Part shown: one piece after another, positions 7,297-12,929 of the stretch
Numbering within the stretch: position 1 is the first letter of the stretch
Layout of the letters: each line of letters opens with the position of its first letter
Assembly: GCA_030527085.1 (NCBI GenBank)
Contig: JAUNBN010000017.1
Location: 1-12,929, forward strand
Direction of reading: 5' to 3'
DNA from: Oscillospiraceae bacterium
Lineage (GTDB): Bacteria; Bacillota; Clostridia; Oscillospirales; Ruminococcaceae
Length of the DNA: 12,929 nt
The notes under the pieces: model-generated
Seen by the model: the letters and a program-made list of their open reading frames with translations, nothing else
The model's database searches: none
Told to the model about the DNA's origin: nothing
Translations under genes and position numbers: made by a program

Positions 7297-8412
7297 TCAG
7301 CAATATACCCTGCCTTTCAGTATAACATTTTTGAGCTCGAGATTTTCGTCCAGCAAAATGAGGTCGGCTGCCTTGCCGACGCTTATGCTACCGCGCTCCT
7401 CAAAAACGCCTATGCAGCGCGCCGGGTTTTCCGAAGCGCAGCGCGCCGCCGTCTCGAGCGGTATGCCCATATCTCTTACGGCGGTCTGCAGGCAGCCCAA
7501 AAGGGGAGTGGCGCTGCCCGCTATGGTGCCATCCTCGAGCGTGGCGAGGCGGCCCTTTACCTTAACGGCAAGGCCACCGAGGGTGTAGTCGCCGTCCGGC
7601 AGGCCCACGGCGCGCATACTGTCGCTTATGAATATTACCTTATCCTCGCCGAAGAGGCGCAGCGCCGCGCGCACGGCGCTGGGGTGGACGTGTATGCCGT
7701 CGGCTATAAGCTCCGCCTCGCAGTTTGCCTCGGAGGCCGCGCCGATAACGCCGGGGTCGCGGTGCAGAAGGGGAGGCATGGCGTTGAAGAGGTGGGTGAG
7801 GTGGGAAGCTCCCGCCTCGCAGGCGGCGCGCGCCGTCTCGTAATTCGCCGAGGTATGCGCCAGCGAGATTACAAGCTCGTCCTTAAAGCGCCGGATAAAG
7901 TCCATGGCTCCCTCGAGCTCGGGCGCCAAATCGCAGAGCTTTATAAGTCCGCCCGAGGCCGCCTGAAGCCGCTCGAACATGGCGATATCCGGGTCCCTTA
8001 TGTAGTCGGGGTTCTGCGCCCCTTTTTTTTCTTTATTAATAAACGGCCCCTCAAGATTTATCCCGACGAGCTCGGCCCCCTCAAGCTTGCCCTTGAGCGC
8101 CCGGGCGTTTTCGCAGGCCCTTATCAGCGCGTCCTCGGGCTGTGTCACGGTTGCGGGGCAGATGGCGGTTACACCCTGCGAGGCCTCATAGGCACTTATC
8201 GCCCTTAAAGCCTCGGGGGTGCCGTCGCAGAAGTCGTAACCCGCCGCGCCGTGAAAGTGTATATCAATAAGTCCGGGCAGCGCGTAGCAGCCTCCCGCGT
8301 TCAGCGTCTCGCCGCCGGAGGGGGCTTCGGAAAAACGCCCTCCCTCAATGAAAATATCACCCTGCTTAAAGCCGCCGTCCTCGCTTAAAACCCTGGCGTT
8401 CCTGATTATCAT
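7297..8412 (-). CDS. nagA: N-acetylglucosamine-6-phosphate deacetylase
   Basis: Removes acetate from GlcNAc-6-phosphate to give glucosamine-6-phosphate, the entry step for amino-sugar catabolism and peptidoglycan recycling, in the cytosol. The 371 residues match the family length. Amidohydrolase motifs run in order: PGLIDIHFHG (H52, H54), the metal-binding glutamate in LEGPF (E121), LAHTSA (H186), THLFNAM (H207), the substrate-binding DGIHVHP (about 238-244) and the catalytic aspartate in ISDSM (D264). H52 and H54 are kept, unlike some NagA proteins that vary at the first metal site. The ATG at 8412 has AAAGG about 10 nt upstream. It is first in a three-gene operon with a permease and a membrane protein. 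The usual partner nagB (deaminase) and a PTS component are absent from the window. An extended -10 promoter sits about 50 bp upstream. Confidence 0.95.
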   Translation of the reverse strand: MIIRNARVLSEDGGFKQGDIFIEGGRFSEAPSGGETLNAGGCYALPGLIDIHFHGAAGYDFCDGTPEALRAISAYEASQGVTAICPATVTQPEDALIRACENARALKGKLEGAELVGINLEGPFINKEKKGAQNPDYIRDPDIAMFERLQAASGGLIKLCDLAPELEGAMDFIRRFKDELVISLAHTSANYETARAACEAGASHLTHLFNAMPPLLHRDPGVIGAASEANCEAELIADGIHVHPSAVRAALRLFGEDKVIFISDSMRAVGLPDGDYTLGGLAVKVKGRLATLEDGTIAGSATPLLGCLQTAVRDMGIPLETAARCASENPARCIGVFEERGSISVGKAADLILLDENLELKNVILKGRVYC

Positions 8413-8458
8413 ATATTAGCTGCCTTTCTGAAATCAAAGAGAATTAATTTTGTAAGAC

Positions 8459-8467
8459 AGTATATCA
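8459..8467 (-). promoter_or_regulatory. Probable extended -10 promoter for the nagA operon
   Basis: Read on the minus strand, TGATATACT contains the extended TGn motif followed by TATACT (plus-strand 8459-8464), 5/6 to TATAAT. No good -35 hexamer is found at 16-18 bp, which is tolerated for extended -10 promoters. A start near 8452 would leave a leader of about 40 nt with the ribosome binding site. Confidence 0.4.
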
Positions 8468-8673
8468 CAAGAGGCTCTGTCGCGCTACCGGGAAACAGCA
8501 AAGGGAATGTTCCACCGCGGGGATATACAGTGTTTTACACGCTTACCGCCCCAGAGAACCGGAAGAGGCTCTTAAGTGGTTTTGCGCCTTCGGCGTGGAA
8601 TCAGTATCCTTCTCTCTTCAGACGCGCGCGGGACGCTGCGCTTAAAAAAACGCTGAAAAAACCGGCTAAAACT

Positions 8674-8704
8674 TGTAAAATTTACAGCATTATGATAAGC
8701 TTAT
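8674..8704 (+). promoter_or_regulatory. Possible operator/promoter region of the response-regulator gene
   Basis: TGTAAAATTTACA (8674-8686) is an inverted repeat of TGTAAA around one central base, and ATAAGCTTAT (8695-8704) is a perfect palindrome. Between and overlapping them is TATGAT (8691-8696), a 5/6 match to a -10 hexamer, although no convincing -35 stands at the right distance. The arrangement would suit a regulated promoter about 80 bp upstream of the start codon. Confidence 0.3.
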
Positions 8705-8781
8705 TTCACGAAAAGTACAACAAGCTGATAAAGAGCGCCTGATTTAACGACGTTTAACAGCAAATCGGGGAGTTATTCACT

Positions 8782-10476
8782 ATGCCGGATCGAAAGAAAC
8801 TGCTTATAGTTGAGGATAACGAAATAAACCGCGCGCTTTTGGTCGGTGTCTTGTCCTCCGAATATGATATTTACGAGGCCGGAAACGGCGAGGAGGCACT
8901 CAAGCTGCTCGAGGAGCACAGCGAGGAGATCTCCCTTATCCTGCTGGATATAATCATGCCGGTCATGGACGGCTACACCTTTCTTTCGATAGTAAAAAAG
9001 AACCCCCGTCTCTATTCTATACCCGTTATAGTAACCACGCAGAACGACGCCGAGGCCGACGAGGTCACGGCGCTCTCCCACGGCGCTACGGACTTCATCT
9101 CCAAGCCCTATAAACCCAAGGTCATACTGCACAGAGTAGCGAGCATAATCCGCCTTCGCGAGACCGCGGCGATGGTAAACCTTTTTAAATACGACCGCCT
9201 TACCGGGCTTTTCAGCAAGGAATATTTCTTTACAAAGGGCAGAGAGCTGCTGCAGCAAAACCCCACAAAGGAATATGTGCTCGTTTGCTCGGATATCGAA
9301 AACTTCAAGCTGACAAACGACGCCTTCGGAACGCAGGAATGCGACCGCTTCTTAAAGGGAGTTGCCGATATCTGCCGCGGCCTGCTGGATAAGCACGGCA
9401 TTATGGGCCGCTTTTATGCCGATCAGTTTGTGTGTCTTGCGGAGCTCGGCCACTTCGACTATCAGGTCTTCGACCAAATAGTAGAGGAGGTCAACAGCTT
9501 TTCGCAAATCAAGAATATTTCCATGAAGTTCGGGGTCTACATAATTGACGACCGCAGCGTATCCATAGAGCAGATGTGCGACCGCGCGCTGCTGGCTGCC
9601 GACGGCATTAAGGGGCACTACGGCCAGAATTACGCCGTCTACGACGACGTCCTGCGCGGAAGGCTCATTCGCGAGCAGGCGATAACGGACAGCATGGAGT
9701 CCGCGCTGGCCTCGGGGCAGTTCGATATCCATTTGCAGCCCAAATACCGCGTCGCCGACGGCGCGCTCTCCGGCGCGGAGGCGCTGGTGCGCTGGAACCA
9801 CCCTCAGTGGGGGATGCAGTACCCGAACGATTTCATCTCGCTTTTTGAGAAAAACGGCTTTATAACAACTCTTGACGCCTTCGTTTGGGAGAGAGCCTGC
9901 CAAATAATGCACAAATGGGATGAGGAGGGCCGAAAGCCTCTTTCTATTTCGGTGAACGTCTCCCGCGCGGACGCTTATAAAGCTCGTCTGCCGGAGCTTT
10001 TAAAGGAGATAGTGGACAGACACGGCCTGCACCCCGAAAGGCTGCATCTAGAAATCACCGAGAGCGCCTACACAGAAAATCCCGCGCAGATAATAGAAAC
10101 GGTTTCGAGGCTCAGGGAGCTGGGCTTCATAATTGAGATGGACGACTTCGGCAGCGGCTACTCCTCGCTGAATATGCTCAACGAACTGCCGATAGATATA
10201 TTAAAGCTGGATATGAGATTTATTCAGAGCGACGAGCATAAGCTCTCCAAGGAGGGCATACTCAACTTTATTATGGGTCTTGCCAGCTGGATGAACCTTG
10301 GCGTAGTGGCCGAGGGGGTCGAGAACGAGAGGCAGGTCGAAAGGCTGCGCGAGCTGGGCTGCGACTATGTTCAGGGTTATTACTACGCCAGGCCCATGCC
10401 TCTTGAGGATTTTGAAAGGATTATTCTGAATGATAATAAAGCGAAGGCCGCAGAGCCTCAGGTAAACCTCACTTAA
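8782..10476 (+). CDS. Response regulator with REC, degenerate GGDEF and active EAL domains
   Basis: A 564-residue cytosolic protein predicted to hydrolyse cyclic di-GMP to pGpG under control of phosphorylation. REC (1-120) has the acidic pair E11/D12, phospho-acceptor D56 in LLDIIMP, T85 and K108 in SKPYKP. The GGDEF domain (about 135-285) is degenerate: the signature is FYADQF (211-216) instead of GGDEF, so cyclase activity is unlikely; it may still bind GTP. The EAL domain (about 305-550) looks catalytically complete: AEALVRW (E333), NVSR, LEITES, DDFGSGYSSL, LKLD, AEGVE and VQGYYYARP. The start ATG has GGGGAG nine bases upstream. A stand-alone Hpt gene follows about 100 bp downstream, suggesting a phosphorelay. 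No kinase is present in the window. No DNA-binding output is seen. Confidence 0.93.
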   Translation: MPDRKKLLIVEDNEINRALLVGVLSSEYDIYEAGNGEEALKLLEEHSEEISLILLDIIMPVMDGYTFLSIVKKNPRLYSIPVIVTTQNDAEADEVTALSHGATDFISKPYKPKVILHRVASIIRLRETAAMVNLFKYDRLTGLFSKEYFFTKGRELLQQNPTKEYVLVCSDIENFKLTNDAFGTQECDRFLKGVADICRGLLDKHGIMGRFYADQFVCLAELGHFDYQVFDQIVEEVNSFSQIKNISMKFGVYIIDDRSVSIEQMCDRALLAADGIKGHYGQNYAVYDDVLRGRLIREQAITDSMESALASGQFDIHLQPKYRVADGALSGAEALVRWNHPQWGMQYPNDFISLFEKNGFITTLDAFVWERACQIMHKWDEEGRKPLSISVNVSRADAYKARLPELLKEIVDRHGLHPERLHLEITESAYTENPAQIIETVSRLRELGFIIEMDDFGSGYSSLNMLNELPIDILKLDMRFIQSDEHKLSKEGILNFIMGLASWMNLGVVAEGVENERQVERLRELGCDYVQGYYYARPMPLEDFERIILNDNKAKAAEPQVNLT

Positions 10477-10480
10477 TTCT

Positions 10481-10539
10481 TTACCCCGCCGAAGGCGGGG
10501 TAAAATACAGCGGGAAAAGCGCGCAATTGGGGCAATCCC
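10481..10539 (+). repeat. Dispersed intergenic repeat, copy D, with 10-bp hairpin
   Basis: A perfect 10-bp stem, TTACCCCGCC (10481-10490) with GGCGGGGTAA (10494-10503) around GAA, leads into ACAGCGGGAAAA, GCGCGCAATT and GGGGCAATCCC. GCCGAAGGCG and the GCGCGCAAT block match copy A. There is no T-run after the hairpin, so it is not a convincing terminator; it separates the response regulator from the Hpt gene. Confidence 0.68.
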
Positions 10540-10560
10540 TGATAAAAAACTGAACTTACA

Positions 10561-10589
10561 ATTGGAGAGCTTTTATATTGGAGAGCTTT
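10561..10589 (+). repeat. Direct repeat of 13 nt spanning the Hpt ribosome binding site and start codon
   Basis: ATTGGAGAGCTTT occurs at 10561-10573 and again at 10577-10589. The first copy supplies the GGAGAG binding site; the second supplies the TTG start at 10578 and the first codons. Confidence 0.75.
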
Positions 10590-10943
10590 AAAGGAATATT
10601 CGAAGAATACGGCGTGGACTACGAGGGCACCCGCGAGCGCTTTATGGATAGCGCGCAGATGTATTTAAAGCTGCTGGGAATGCTTTTGAAGGACGAAAAC
10701 CTCGAGATTCTCGGAGGGGCTCTGGAGGACGGAGATTTAAACCGTGCCTTTGAGGCCGCCCACACGCTCAAGGGAGTAGCTCAAAACATGGGAATCAGGC
10801 CTCTTTTTGAAGCCGTACAAAAAATAGTGGAGCCCCTGCGCGGCGGACAGCAGCGCGGCGATTACGGCGAGCTTTACGAAAACATTAAAAACGAGTTCGG
10901 CAAGCTCAATGAGTTCGAGGAGGAGCTGAAAAAGGCCATATAG
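10578..10943 (+). CDS. Stand-alone Hpt (histidine phosphotransfer) protein
   Basis: A 121-residue all-helical protein of the HPt family, which passes phosphate between a histidine and response-regulator aspartates. The hallmark AAHTLKGVAQNMG carries the phosphorylatable H62, with the usual LKG after it. The four-helix bundle pattern extends to the end, and the protein has no other domain. Start choice: TTG at 10578, because GGAGAG (10564-10569) lies eight bases upstream and the next in-frame ATG (10644) would remove the first helix. It follows the REC-GGDEF-EAL gene by 101 bp across repeat copy D, so it is a likely phosphate donor or sink for that D56. The lipoprotein gene starts 69 bp further on, so the three may share a transcript. 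Confidence 0.9.
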   Translation: MESFKGIFEEYGVDYEGTRERFMDSAQMYLKLLGMLLKDENLEILGGALEDGDLNRAFEAAHTLKGVAQNMGIRPLFEAVQKIVEPLRGGQQRGDYGELYENIKNEFGKLNEFEEELKKAI

Positions 10944-11012
10944 CTTCCCTGCAAGGCAAAACAAGTATAAAACTGCCGCGCCCCGGCAGCGCAGCAAGAA
11001 AAGGAGTTAGAG

Positions 11013-11624
11013 ATGAAGAAAATCACGCTGATTTGTGTTCTTGCGCTTGCGATCTTCTGCTTCGCGGCCTGTACCGGAGCTTCGCAGCAGCCCGCGCAGG
11101 AGCCGGAAACCTCCGGTGAAGCGGCTGAAAGCGCCGAAAGCGCAGAGCCCGCAATACCCCAGCCCACCGACGAAGAGGTAGAGCAGGCATATCAGGAAGC
11201 CACCGAGGCGAGTTGGTGGTTCAGAATGCTGGCGCTCGAAACCGACCCCGCAACCGCCACTGAGTACGAGGGCAACGAGGGCTACTGCAAGGTCCTGCGG
11301 TTTTCCACGCTCGCCGAGCTGCGCGCCTACCTCGAAACGCTGTTCAGCGACGAGGTGATAGACGCCTTCCTCGCCGAGAGCGGTTACGTAGAGATAAACG
11401 GCGAGCTCTACACGCGTGAGGGCGCGCGAGGCTCCGATATCTTCAAAGGCGAGGAGACCCTGGCCGTAGAGCGCGAGAGCGACAGCAGGATAATTCTGAA
11501 GGTAAGGGTAGAAATACTCGACCCGGACGCTGATTTCGCCGTGACCGGCTACGAGGAGTTCGACTTCCCCTACGAATACACGGGCAACAAGTGGGTATTC
11601 ACCGACTTCCCGGTGGTGCGCTGA
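11013..11624 (+). CDS. Lipoprotein resembling the IseA (DL-endopeptidase inhibitor) family
   Basis: A 203-residue predicted lipoprotein: MKK, a hydrophobic core, and lipobox FAAC with the lipidated cysteine at residue 20. A low-complexity linker of Ala, Glu, Ser and Pro follows (about 21-50). The rest, from about residue 58, has EASWWF, an ETDPATATEYEG stretch, FSTLAELRAYLETLFSDE, a GELYTREGARG segment and a C-terminal YTGNKWVFTDFPVVR. This is the pattern I associate with IseA/YoeB-like domains, which in Bacillus bind and inhibit cell-wall DL-endopeptidases; the match is from memory and unproven. The ATG has AAGGAG six bases upstream. TATAAA at 10966-10971 and a 6-bp CTGCCG/CGGCAG hairpin (10973-10989) lie in the 69-bp gap after the Hpt gene, so it could have its own weak promoter. 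Confidence 0.75.
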   Translation: MKKITLICVLALAIFCFAACTGASQQPAQEPETSGEAAESAESAEPAIPQPTDEEVEQAYQEATEASWWFRMLALETDPATATEYEGNEGYCKVLRFSTLAELRAYLETLFSDEVIDAFLAESGYVEINGELYTREGARGSDIFKGEETLAVERESDSRIILKVRVEILDPDADFAVTGYEEFDFPYEYTGNKWVFTDFPVVR

Positions 11625-11634
11625 AAGGCTGCCG

Positions 11635-11679
11635 GGAATGCTGAGAACGCTCCGATAGAGCGTTTTAGCGCAGTATTCC
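11635..11679 (+). terminator. Imperfect stem-loop downstream of the IseA-like gene
   Basis: GGAATGCTG (11635-11643) pairs imperfectly with CAGTATTCC (11671-11679), and AACGCTC pairs with GAGCGTT inside. It begins about 10 bases after the stop codon. The T-run is weak (four T's inside the stem), so termination here is uncertain. Confidence 0.35.
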
Positions 11680-11773
11680 TGTGCTTCAGATTCGATTTTG
11701 CCAACTTACTAAGCATTTAGAGAGTGTTCCGTGAGCGCAGATTCCGCGCGAACGGAGCGCACGCATCGTTCAA

Positions 11774-11819
11774 ATAAGCGCGCCCCGCAGGCATTCTTCT
11801 GCGAGGCGCGCTTATCTTT
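11774..11819 (+). terminator. Strong stem-loop, possible terminator, between lipoprotein and ogg
   Basis: Perfect 11-bp stem ATAAGCGCGCC (11774-11784) with GGCGCGCTTAT (11805-11815), extended inside by CGCAG/CTGCG, followed by CTTT. A T-rich tail is only partial. It sits upstream of repeat copy F. Confidence 0.45.
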
Positions 11820-11832
11820 GGCCGGGGGATAT

Positions 11833-11864
11833 TACGGCAAAATCCATGCGATTGGACACTCCCC
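11833..11864 (+). repeat. Dispersed intergenic repeat, copy F (3' half)
   Basis: Shows the degenerate 3' half: ACGGCAAAATCCATGCGATT, then GGACACTCCCC. A possible further degenerate copy in reverse orientation lies at about 11719-11740 (AGAGTGTTCC on the plus strand). Confidence 0.55.
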
Positions 11865-11876
11865 AGGTACACAGAC

Positions 11877-11915
11877 AATCCGGCATTATTCAATCAAAAA
11901 CGCCGGATTTTCTTG
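11877..11915. terminator. Terminator overlapping the ogg stop codon
   Basis: AATCCGGC (11877-11884) pairs with GCCGGATT (11902-11909), followed by TTCTT on the plus strand, so it could stop read-through from the lipoprotein side. The ogg stop codon (11890-11892) lies in the loop, and the minus-strand loop holds a T-run, so the same hairpin could also serve ogg. Confidence 0.5.
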
Positions 11916-12693
11916 CGTAATGAAAGATGTACTGCTGAGCTATGCCCGCTATGGGCAGCGCGCTCTCGGGCAGACCGTCCGGGAAGAGAGCGGACATTGC
12001 GCGCTTTATCCAGACGTCCCGCGGGAAGGCCTCTAAGCGGTGAGCGCCGAAGAGCAGGACGCAGTCGGCCACCTTCGGGCCCACGCCCTTGATAGAAAGC
12101 AGCTGCCGCCTCGCCTCGTCAAGAGGGGCAGAGCGCAGAAAAGCTTCGTCGATTTCTCCAGCGGCGTATCTCTGCGCCGCGTCTATTATATAGACGTCGC
12201 GGTAGCCGCAGACGAGCGGGCTTAAGTCCTCAGTTTTCAGCGCCGCCAGAGTCGCGGGAGTCGGGAAGTCGAAGAAGCCGCCCAAATCCTCGCCGAAATG
12301 GCGGCAGAGCGAGTCTACTATGCGCATAATGCGCGCTATATTGTTGTTCTGAGATATAATAAAGCTTATCAGCGTCTCCCAGAGCGGCTGCTTCATGACC
12401 CTTATTCCCGGCGCGTAGCCGATAGCCGTTTTGAGTGTTTCGTCCTCTGAGAGCAGGCTCTTGTATTTTTCGTAGGGTTCGTCCAGCGAGAGATAGGCCT
12501 TAAGCCAATTTTCACAGTTCTCTTGAGACGCGCCCTCAACGACGAGCTTGGCGCCGCTCTGCGTCAGCGTGAGAAGCGCACAATTTGCAATGCCTCTGTA
12601 TTTATTCTCAGCTATTCTGCGCCACCTGAAGCATTGCCCGCACTCCAAGGTTTCGGAGAGGGAAAAATCCCGGGTTTCTATCGCAAAAGACAT
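11890..12693 (-). CDS. ogg: 8-oxoguanine DNA glycosylase/AP lyase (OGG1-type)
   Basis: Excises 8-oxoguanine from DNA and nicks the abasic site (base excision repair). The 267-residue protein has the OGG N-terminal motif CGQCFRW (18-24), SQNNNIARI (114-122), and the helix-hairpin-helix IKGVGPKVADC with catalytic K207, followed by FPRDVWIKR with catalytic D226. The spacing matches human OGG1 (K249, D268). Start ATG at 12693: a longer frame runs to 12819, but its first 42 codons cross a promoter and repeat copy B and look unrelated. AAGGGCGG precedes the chosen start. The gene is monocistronic and convergent with the lipoprotein gene. DNA-3-methyladenine glycosylase is the close alternative, but CGQCFRW with KVADC favours OGG. 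Confidence 0.93.
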   Translation of the reverse strand: MSFAIETRDFSLSETLECGQCFRWRRIAENKYRGIANCALLTLTQSGAKLVVEGASQENCENWLKAYLSLDEPYEKYKSLLSEDETLKTAIGYAPGIRVMKQPLWETLISFIISQNNNIARIMRIVDSLCRHFGEDLGGFFDFPTPATLAALKTEDLSPLVCGYRDVYIIDAAQRYAAGEIDEAFLRSAPLDEARRQLLSIKGVGPKVADCVLLFGAHRLEAFPRDVWIKRAMSALFPDGLPESALPIAGIAQQYIFHYARKSGVFD

Positions 12694-12716
12694 AATTCTA
12701 CCGCCCTTCTGCTCAA

Positions 12717-12745
12717 ATTTTAGCACAAGGACGCTTGATTTTGAA
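12717..12745 (-). promoter_or_regulatory. Probable promoter of ogg
   Basis: On the minus strand: TTCAAA (-35, 12740-12745), 17-bp spacer, and TAAAAT (-10, 12717-12722) preceded by TGC, an extended -10. The start of transcription would be near 12710, leaving a leader of about 17 nt. This supports the ATG at 12693 over the upstream frame start. Confidence 0.55.
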
Positions 12746-12762
12746 TACCGCAAATACAAGTA

Positions 12763-12822
12763 GAGTGTCCCGCCGCGTGAAGGTTTCGCTGTATGTACCC
12801 CGCTTTCGGCCAATGTCATTAA
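12763..12822 (-). repeat. Dispersed intergenic repeat, copy B (full length, reverse orientation)
   Basis: On the minus strand it reads TTAATGACATTGGCCGAAAG, then CGGGGTACATACAGCGAAAC, then CACGCGGCGGGACACTC. It is the copy that links the 5' motif (shared with copy A and the window's right edge) to the ACAGCGAAA-type 3' half (shared with C, D and E). Confidence 0.7.
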
Positions 12823-12924
12823 ACTAAATTACAACCCCTATTGTTTCAGCTCGACAGCATGGGCTTTTCAGGGCAGCTCCCCGCCGCTGGCGGGGGGAGC
12901 TGCCCTGACTTAATGACATTGGCC
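12808..12924. repeat. Inverted 15-bp repeat flanking a 17-bp hairpin
   Basis: GGCCAATGTCATTAA (12808-12822, the 5' end of copy B) and TTAATGACATTGGCC (12910-12924) are perfect inverted copies 87 bp apart. Between them is a hairpin: CAGGGCAGCTCCCCGCC (12869-12885) with GGCGG, two extra G's, then GGAGCTGCCCTG (to 12908). The second arm probably starts another repeat copy that continues past the window edge. Confidence 0.7.
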
Positions 12925-12929
12925 TTAGG

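Larger units (their letters stand above)
8413..8781. other. Divergent intergenic region between nagA and the response regulator
   Basis: This 369-bp stretch separates two divergent transcription units. I see the nagA promoter candidate at its left end and two palindromes near the right end. GTGTTTTACAC at 8530-8540 is a further short inverted repeat (GTGT/ACAC). A 70-codon frame at 8530-8742 has no ribosome binding site and no recognisable product. No clear copy of the dispersed repeat is present; ACAGCAAAGGGAATGTTCC at about 8494-8513 resembles it only faintly. Confidence 0.5.

Noticed and set aside
7168..8208. 346-codon plus-strand frame opposite nagA and the permease
   Set aside because: It is antisense to two clear genes and its composition is a by-product of their GC-rich codons; no domain or start signal.
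8530..8742. 70-codon plus-strand frame upstream of the response regulator
   Set aside because: GTG start without a ribosome binding site, overlaps the palindromes and promoter-like sequence, and has a basic, low-information translation.
10481..10503. 10-bp hairpin after the response-regulator gene as an intrinsic terminator
   Set aside because: No T-run follows on either strand, and it is the hairpin part of repeat copy D.
11731..12036. 101-codon plus-strand frame between the lipoprotein and ogg
   Set aside because: Crosses two hairpins and repeat copy F, then runs antisense into ogg; no start signal.
12694..12819. Upstream extension of ogg by 42 codons
   Set aside because: It begins inside repeat copy B and passes through the likely promoter; OGG homology starts at the ATG at 12693.

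Overview
The window looks like a piece of a fairly high-GC Clostridia-type (Bacillota) chromosome, possibly gut-associated. The evidence is indirect: AAGGAG-type ribosome binding sites, lipoproteins with Gram-positive-style short signals, a YdiF/Uup-like ABC-F ATPase, a PgcA-type sugar mutase, a probable IseA-like lipoprotein, and frequent ATA isoleucine codons despite a GC content of roughly 55-65% in most genes. I cannot name the genus. No tRNA, rRNA, CRISPR array, transposase or phage gene was seen.

Layout. The left end is the last two thirds of a phosphohexose mutase gene (to 1247, + strand) with a clear terminator. A 430-bp non-coding stretch follows, rich in short repeats, and then a low-GC gene for an unrecognised lipoprotein (1705-2886, +). 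From 2977 to 8412 everything is on the minus strand. In order of transcription these are nagA (GlcNAc-6-phosphate deacetylase), an EamA-type permease one base downstream, a polytopic DUF6056-like membrane protein nine bases further on, and, after 155 bp, an ABC-F ATPase. From 8782 the strand switches back to a signalling block: a REC-degenerate GGDEF-EAL response regulator (predicted c-di-GMP phosphodiesterase), a small Hpt phosphotransfer protein with a TTG start, and an IseA-like lipoprotein. The last gene is ogg (8-oxoguanine glycosylase, minus strand, 11890-12693), convergent with the lipoprotein.

How the genes fit together. nagA, the permease and the membrane protein are tightly packed and probably form one operon concerned with amino-sugar or cell-surface glycan metabolism; this is an inference from spacing. 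The response regulator and Hpt protein look like two parts of a phosphorelay feeding c-di-GMP breakdown; no histidine kinase is in view. The IseA-like lipoprotein next to them may link this block to cell-wall hydrolase control.

The most unusual feature is a short dispersed intergenic repeat, up to about 65 bp and present in at least six copies, in both orientations. Its 3' part reads roughly ACAGCGAAAA, a variable GCGC stretch, then GGGACACTCCCC, a mini-hairpin. Its 5' part carries either the motif TTAATGACATTGGCC or a strong GC hairpin. The copies sit between genes and none was seen within the nagA operon. The right edge of the window is an inverted pair of the 5' motif around a 17-bp hairpin.
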